From Zygnema cylindricum (lineage: Eukaryota; Streptophyta; Zygnematophyceae; Zygnematales; Zygnemataceae): DNA of 19,653 bases. The translations under genes were made by a program, and so were the position numbers. The DNA lies in NCBI GenBank assembly GCA_037447655.1, contig JBBHKE010003354.1, positions 151,880 through 171,532 of the forward strand. The letters run 5' to 3'. Positions 16,049-19,653 of this stretch are shown here, piece by piece (the first letter of the stretch is position 1; each line of letters starts with the position of its first letter). Under the pieces are notes generated by a model. The model saw only the letters and a list, made by a program, of their open reading frames with translations, was not told where the DNA came from and did not search any database.

Positions 16049-18956
16049 TTCACTCACAGTTTCTCTTTCTTCCACTATTATCTGTTTCTGCTCCCTCCTT
16101 TTTGACTCGTCTCTCTCCCTCTCTCTCCCTCTCTCCCTCTCCCTCTCTCCCTCTCTCTCCCTCCCCCTCTCCCTCTCCTTCTGCCTCTCCCCCCTCTCCA
16201 TTTCTCTCTGCTCCTTTTTCCCCCCTCTATTCCCTCCATGATTTGGCAATTTACTGTTCCCCCTCTCTTCTTAAATCACCTTAGCTCGCTCCTCGTCCCT
16301 CCTTGACCTCTTTTCCTCTCCTTGTCAAATTCTTCTCTCTCCCTGCTTTCTGGTTTTACCCTCTCCGACTTTCCTTTCTCGTTCCTCTCGATCTCTTCTC
16401 TCCATATCATCTGTTTTCTTCTCCATCTTTACTGATGTCTTCTGTTTTTAAGCTATGTTTGATTTTTTTTTTTACACTTCTTTTGTCAAAGTTTTGTCAT
16501 TTCGATAAGTTTTGGGACTGATTATCAAAATGAGTTTGTTCTGGTTTTTGTGTTTTTTGTTTTTTCTGGGCAGACCGAGGAAAAATTTCGACAATATGTG
16601 ACTGCTCTCACTCTTCATTTGGAAACTTGTGATAGCCTTCTTTCTCAGGTAGTTTTGACTTTTCTTCACTTTTTGTCCTTTTTCAACATGTTTTTTTTTG
16701 TTTTTTTGTGTTGTTTTGTTTTGTTTTCTTTTTAAATTTGTGGGATGTTTTGGCTTTTATGTTGTTTTTTTTATTATTTTTGTCTAAGTGGATCAATTAT
16801 TTAAGTTAACTTAGGCAGTCCCAAAAACCCTAGTTTTTCTGAAGTTATTCTCTTTCTTTTTTTGTCTTTTCTCAGCTGAATTTACAACTTTATTGTTTGA
16901 CTTTTTCTTCCCAAAAATGAACTATATCTGAACTTTTTGAAAAATGACTTTTCACATTTCAAAAGGCAAAAGCAAGGACTCTACTTGGATTTTTTTTTTT
17001 CTTTCCCTTATCGTTTTGTTGTTTCCTCTGTTCTCATTGTCTTTTTCTCTGGTGACTTCAACACAGAAGGTTGTGTTTTTGTGTAATCCTATAAAAAAAC
17101 ATTTATCCACTGGTTTTTCTTTATTCGAAAAAAAAGACAGAAAAATGAATCCAACATATATAGTTTTTTTCCTAGATTTTTTTTAAGACCCTACAACGTT
17201 TTTAACACCCCATCTCCCTTTCCCTCTGCCACTGCCTCTCCATTCCACTACCTCTGCCTCTGTCTCTGCCTCTTCCTCTCCCTCTCCCTCTCCCTCTCCC
17301 TCTCCCTCTCCCTCTCCCTTTATTTTTTGTCTTTTTCTCAGGTGGACTCCACATTATCCCTTTTTGACGACCTTCAAGTGCAGCATCGGGCGGTCGCCAC
17401 AAAAACTAAAAGTCTTCACGACGCTTGTGAACGTTTGGTAGTTTTTTTTTTTCTTTTTTTTGTTTGCATCACATTTTAATTGCCACAACTTTTTTTCAGT
17501 TAGTCAAATCTTCGAAGGTTTTTTTCTTTGCCGGCTCCTTTCCTGACGCCTTTTTTTTGTTTTTTTTTTTTTGGGAGGAGGCAGATTTACCTGGTTTTTT
17601 TAGTTGCTTGTGTTTTTATTTCTTTTTATTTATTTGTTTATTTTATTTTTTACAGGTTTTGGAGAAGGAGAGACTGATAGAATTTGCAGATGCCCTGAGA
17701 AGCAAATTGAATTATTTTGATGAACTTGAAAAGGTGAAATTTCCCCCCCCCCCCCCCCCCTTTTTTTTTAAATAAAAAAACTGAAATCTTTCATAATGTT
17801 TTTTTTTCATCTTTGGTTAATCTTGAAATCCTATTTTTTGGATGTTCGGGGATGGAAGTTGAGGGTTCCCCAAAAGGAAAAGAGGGGAAAAACGAAATCA
17901 AATGTACAGAAAGCTTTAGAGTTGATTATTACTTTTTGAACTTTTTCTTTTCTTTTCCCTTGGGCAGATTCAAACAAAATTTCATGCTCCGAGTATGAGT
18001 GTGAGCTCCAGCCATTTTTTGCCACTTCTGAAACGTTTGGACGAATGTATTTCGTAAGTTTTACTTTTTTCTTTATGATTTATTGTTTTTTCTACTTTAT
18101 TGTTTTCTTTGTTATATGTTGCAGTAGAATTGCTGTTTCGACTCTGTTCTTCCTTTATTCTCCCTCTCCCTCTCTTTCTTTCAATCTCTCTCTCTCTCTC
18201 TCTCTCCCTCTCTTTCTCTCTTTCTTTCTCTCTCTCTTGTTATATATGTATTTGTTCTATCTTGCCTTTAGTAAGCTTTTATCATTTCAGAAGCTGTGTC
18301 ATTTCCAGTTTTCTGCTTCAGTAGCTCTTTTCTTTGTTTTTTTTTTCCTTTTTGTAAAAGTTGTTTCTTTTGGAGGGGACAGATATGTTGGGAGCAATTT
18401 ACAGTACAAACATTCGGATATCTATCTCAAGAAATTTCGGCATTTGCAGGTAAGTAAACACAATTTTTGTTTTTTTTTCCCTCTCTTTTTTTTTTTTTTT
18501 CTATCTCAAAAAAAATCGATTTTGTTTTAGTATCTGTTCGAATTTCGGTTACCATTTTGATTTCTTTTCAAGTCGTTTTTGTTTAATTAGATGCTCTGAA
18601 ATGCGAGATTTATCAATTATTTTTTTAAGGTTTTTTAAGGGTATTTATGGTTTTTTTGTTTTGTTGTTCTCAATGTTTTTTTTCTTTTTCTTCCTGTATC
18701 TCCCTCTTTCCCCGCCTCACTCTCCTTCTTTCCCCCGTTCTCCCATCTCCTTGCCCCCGTCCCCCTCCGGTCCCTCTCTCCTTGTTGTCCCTCTTTCTCT
18801 CTCTCCCCATCTCTCTCTTTTTTGACCTCCCTCTCTCCCCCCCCTCCCTTGCTCCTCCGTCTCTCCCTCGTTTCTTCCCTCCCTCTCCTTCAGTCAAGAG
18901 CCTTGGGAATGGTCCGTTCCCATGCACTCGCAGTTTTACGGAATGCTTCGTCACAG
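12926..18956 (+). CDS. COG3: COG3, conserved oligomeric Golgi complex subunit 3, N-terminal part (10 exons)
   Basis: Lobe A subunit of the COG tether, which captures retrograde vesicles at the Golgi and keeps glycosylation enzymes recycled. Exons: 12926-13069, 14494-14577, 15310-15402, 15920-15964, 16574-16648, 17342-17437, 17656-17733, 17968-18053, 18383-18449, 18894-18956. All sites are GT-AG and the phases join to 277 codons. Landmarks typical of plant COG3, in order: [122 protein letters not shown]. The N-terminal region is expected to form the coiled coils that bind partner subunits. The family is about 780-800 residues, so most of the gene lies beyond the edge. The ATG at 12926 is preferred over an in-frame ATG at 12746 inside the MITE. 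Confidence 0.96.
14028..14104. repeat. 11-bp minisatellite, seven units, in COG3 intron 1
   Basis: Seven uninterrupted 11-base units with consensus ATGACCAAAAC: boundaries at 14028, 14039, 14050, 14061, 14072, 14083 and 14094. Units 3, 4, 6 and 7 differ from the consensus by at most two bases; units 2 and 5 are more diverged. There is no length variation among units. Confidence 0.9.
14285..14493 (+). repeat. COG3: 122-bp tandem duplication of the exon 2 acceptor region of COG3
   Basis: Copy 1 runs from GAAAATTAGTTGTA to TGTGGTTCCCAG|AGCGCC, copy 2 from GAAAATTATTGTACA to TTGGTTCCCAG|AATGCC. The two CAG ends are at 14371 and 14493. Shared blocks include CTAGT.AGGAA, GAATA.CCATT, TTTATATG and GGTTCCCAG. 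Only copy 2 is followed by the COG3 reading frame. Confidence 0.75.
14578..15309 (+). other. COG3: COG3 intron 2
   Basis: Donor GTATCT runs straight into (CT)n and then CT-rich sequence to about 14880; the rest is AT-rich. A GTGGGAGGAYAT word occurs twice (15172 and 15229 areas). Nothing else is seen. Confidence 0.85.
14579..14653. repeat. (CT)n microsatellite, about 37 units
   Basis: Essentially pure TC/CT starting one base into the donor of COG3 intron 2, followed by interrupted CT, T and C tracts to 14880. Confidence 0.97.
15403..15919 (+). other. COG3: COG3 intron 3
   Basis: AT-rich, donor GTGAGC, acceptor ATCGCAG. It has no long CT tract, unlike its neighbours. No further structure is supported. 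Confidence 0.8.
15974..16044. repeat. (CT)n microsatellite in COG3 intron 4
   Basis: Begins about ten bases after the donor of the 45-nt exon 4 with one AA interruption. It continues as CCCTCT-type sequence to about 16200. The whole of intron 4 (15965-16573) is pyrimidine-rich. Confidence 0.95.
16649..17341 (+). other. COG3: COG3 intron 5
   Basis: T-rich throughout, with a hexanucleotide CCCTCT tract near its acceptor (TTTTTCTCAG). No gene or other element is seen. Confidence 0.8.
17258..17320. repeat. (CCCTCT)n hexanucleotide repeat
   Basis: About seven clean CCCTCT units at 17277-17318 after a more diverged TGCCTCT array, 20 bases upstream of the exon 6 acceptor. Confidence 0.9.
18054..18382 (+). 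other. COG3: COG3 intron 8
   Basis: Donor GTAAGT, acceptor GGACAG. A CT microsatellite lies at 18186-18238. Several acceptor-like words (TTGCAG, TTTCAG, TTCCAG, TTCAG) precede the true one; choice of the true site rests on the reading frame and the phase-2 join giving SYVGSN. Confidence 0.8.
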
Positions 18957-19653
18957 GTACTCTCTCTCCCTCTCCCTCTCCTCCACCTCTCCTCCCCCAC
19001 CTCTCTCTTTCTCTTCTATCACTCCCTCCAAATAACTCTTCCTTCCCCTCCACCTCTCCACCCTTATCCTCCGTCTCTCTCTATCTTTTCGACCTTTCTC
19101 CCTCTGCCTCTCAGCTTCTCCTCCACCTTTTCACCCTCTCTTTCTCCTCCACCTCTCTTCCTCTCCTTTCCCTCCACCTCTCTCCCTCTTCTTCCCCTCC
19201 AACTCTCTCCCTCTCCTTCCCCTCTCGACTTCTCGTTTCTGTGCTCAAAAATTGGTTCAAAACTGCAACAACAGTTCAATAAAAGCTCTATTAATATCAT
19301 TTTTATGCTGCAATACAGCTCCATTTATCAGAATATAGTGTGAATCACCGTAAATTTTAAACAAAAAAAAATAGTGCGAATCATCATTTTTTGATGTCAA
19401 ATTTATTTTGGACATACTGTTGTTGCAACTTCTGATGCGATAACTAGTCTCTTTTAATTTTTTTGGTTCCCTGTTTAACTTTTAAAATTTTATCTTTTGA
19501 TGTTGTCTTTTTCTAAGTTTTTTCTTTTCAGTTTTTTTTTTCCGTTTTTTTCTTTTTTCTGGGTTTTCTTGGTCGGATTCTTCTTTCCAGATTTTCTTTT
19601 TCCGATTTGTCCTTCTAGATTTTATCCTTTTTTCATTTGTCATTTTTTTTCCT
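18957..19653 (+). other. COG3: COG3 intron 10 (partial)
   Basis: Begins GTACTC and is CT-rich to about 19230, with a degenerate CTCCACCTCTC-containing minisatellite (about six recurrences, 18975-19205). Then come AT-rich and T-rich sequence. The next COG3 exon was not found before the edge. Confidence 0.75.

Noticed and set aside
18647-19343. Overlapping 173-211-codon Ser/Pro/Leu-rich frames
   Set aside because: CT-rich intron DNA; only 18894-18956 is coding, and in the frame giving [10 protein letters not shown].
1-19653. tRNA, rRNA or CRISPR array
   Set aside because: No cloverleaf, rRNA-like block or regularly spaced identical repeats with unique spacers was found; the tandem repeats are contiguous minisatellites.

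Overview
Organism and character. The window is nuclear eukaryotic DNA: three genes broken into short exons by GT-AG introns, long pyrimidine microsatellites, and a pile of transposon ends. The plant lineage is suggested by the COG3 protein, whose N-terminal region reads like plant COG3, by telo-box words (AAACCCTAA) in the leaders of two genes, and by a G-box/ACGT-rich promoter. A streptophyte alga (charophyte) or early-diverging plant fits best, because the ABC transporter has an animal/ABCG2-like His-loop (HQPR) rather than the HQPSS usual in land-plant ABCG proteins. The lineage is an inference. Layout. (1) 1-3797, minus strand: the N-terminal 303 codons of an ABCG half-transporter in eight exons that join with no frame error. 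The nucleotide-binding domain is complete; the membrane domain lies outside the window. (2) 3798-10102: intergenic, with telo-box leader DNA, one degraded open frame (4325-5032) and a 5.3-8.8 kb pile of terminal-inverted-repeat elements. These include hAT-like ends (TAGTGTTGTGTATC) and a TA-flanked MITE (CACCGC ends), plus GTAC-rich filler and poly(C)/poly(G) runs. (3) 10103-11387, possibly to 11655, minus strand: an unrecognised cysteine-module protein; its first exon is unresolved. (4) 11660-12925: a divergent intergenic region with a dense ACGT-core (G-box/CRE-like) cluster and a second, 538-bp MITE of the CACCGC family. (5) 12926-18956, plus strand: the first 277 codons of COG3, a Golgi tethering subunit, in ten exons; the gene continues past the right edge. 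The genes do not form a pathway: one exports small molecules, one serves Golgi retrograde traffic, one is unknown. The most unusual signal is inside the introns. At several splice junctions of two unrelated genes the junction sequence itself, including some coding bases, has been copied locally at spacings of about 60-125 bp. This leaves decoy donors or acceptors beside the real ones. All exon joins, phases and repeat positions were read by eye; no database search was made.
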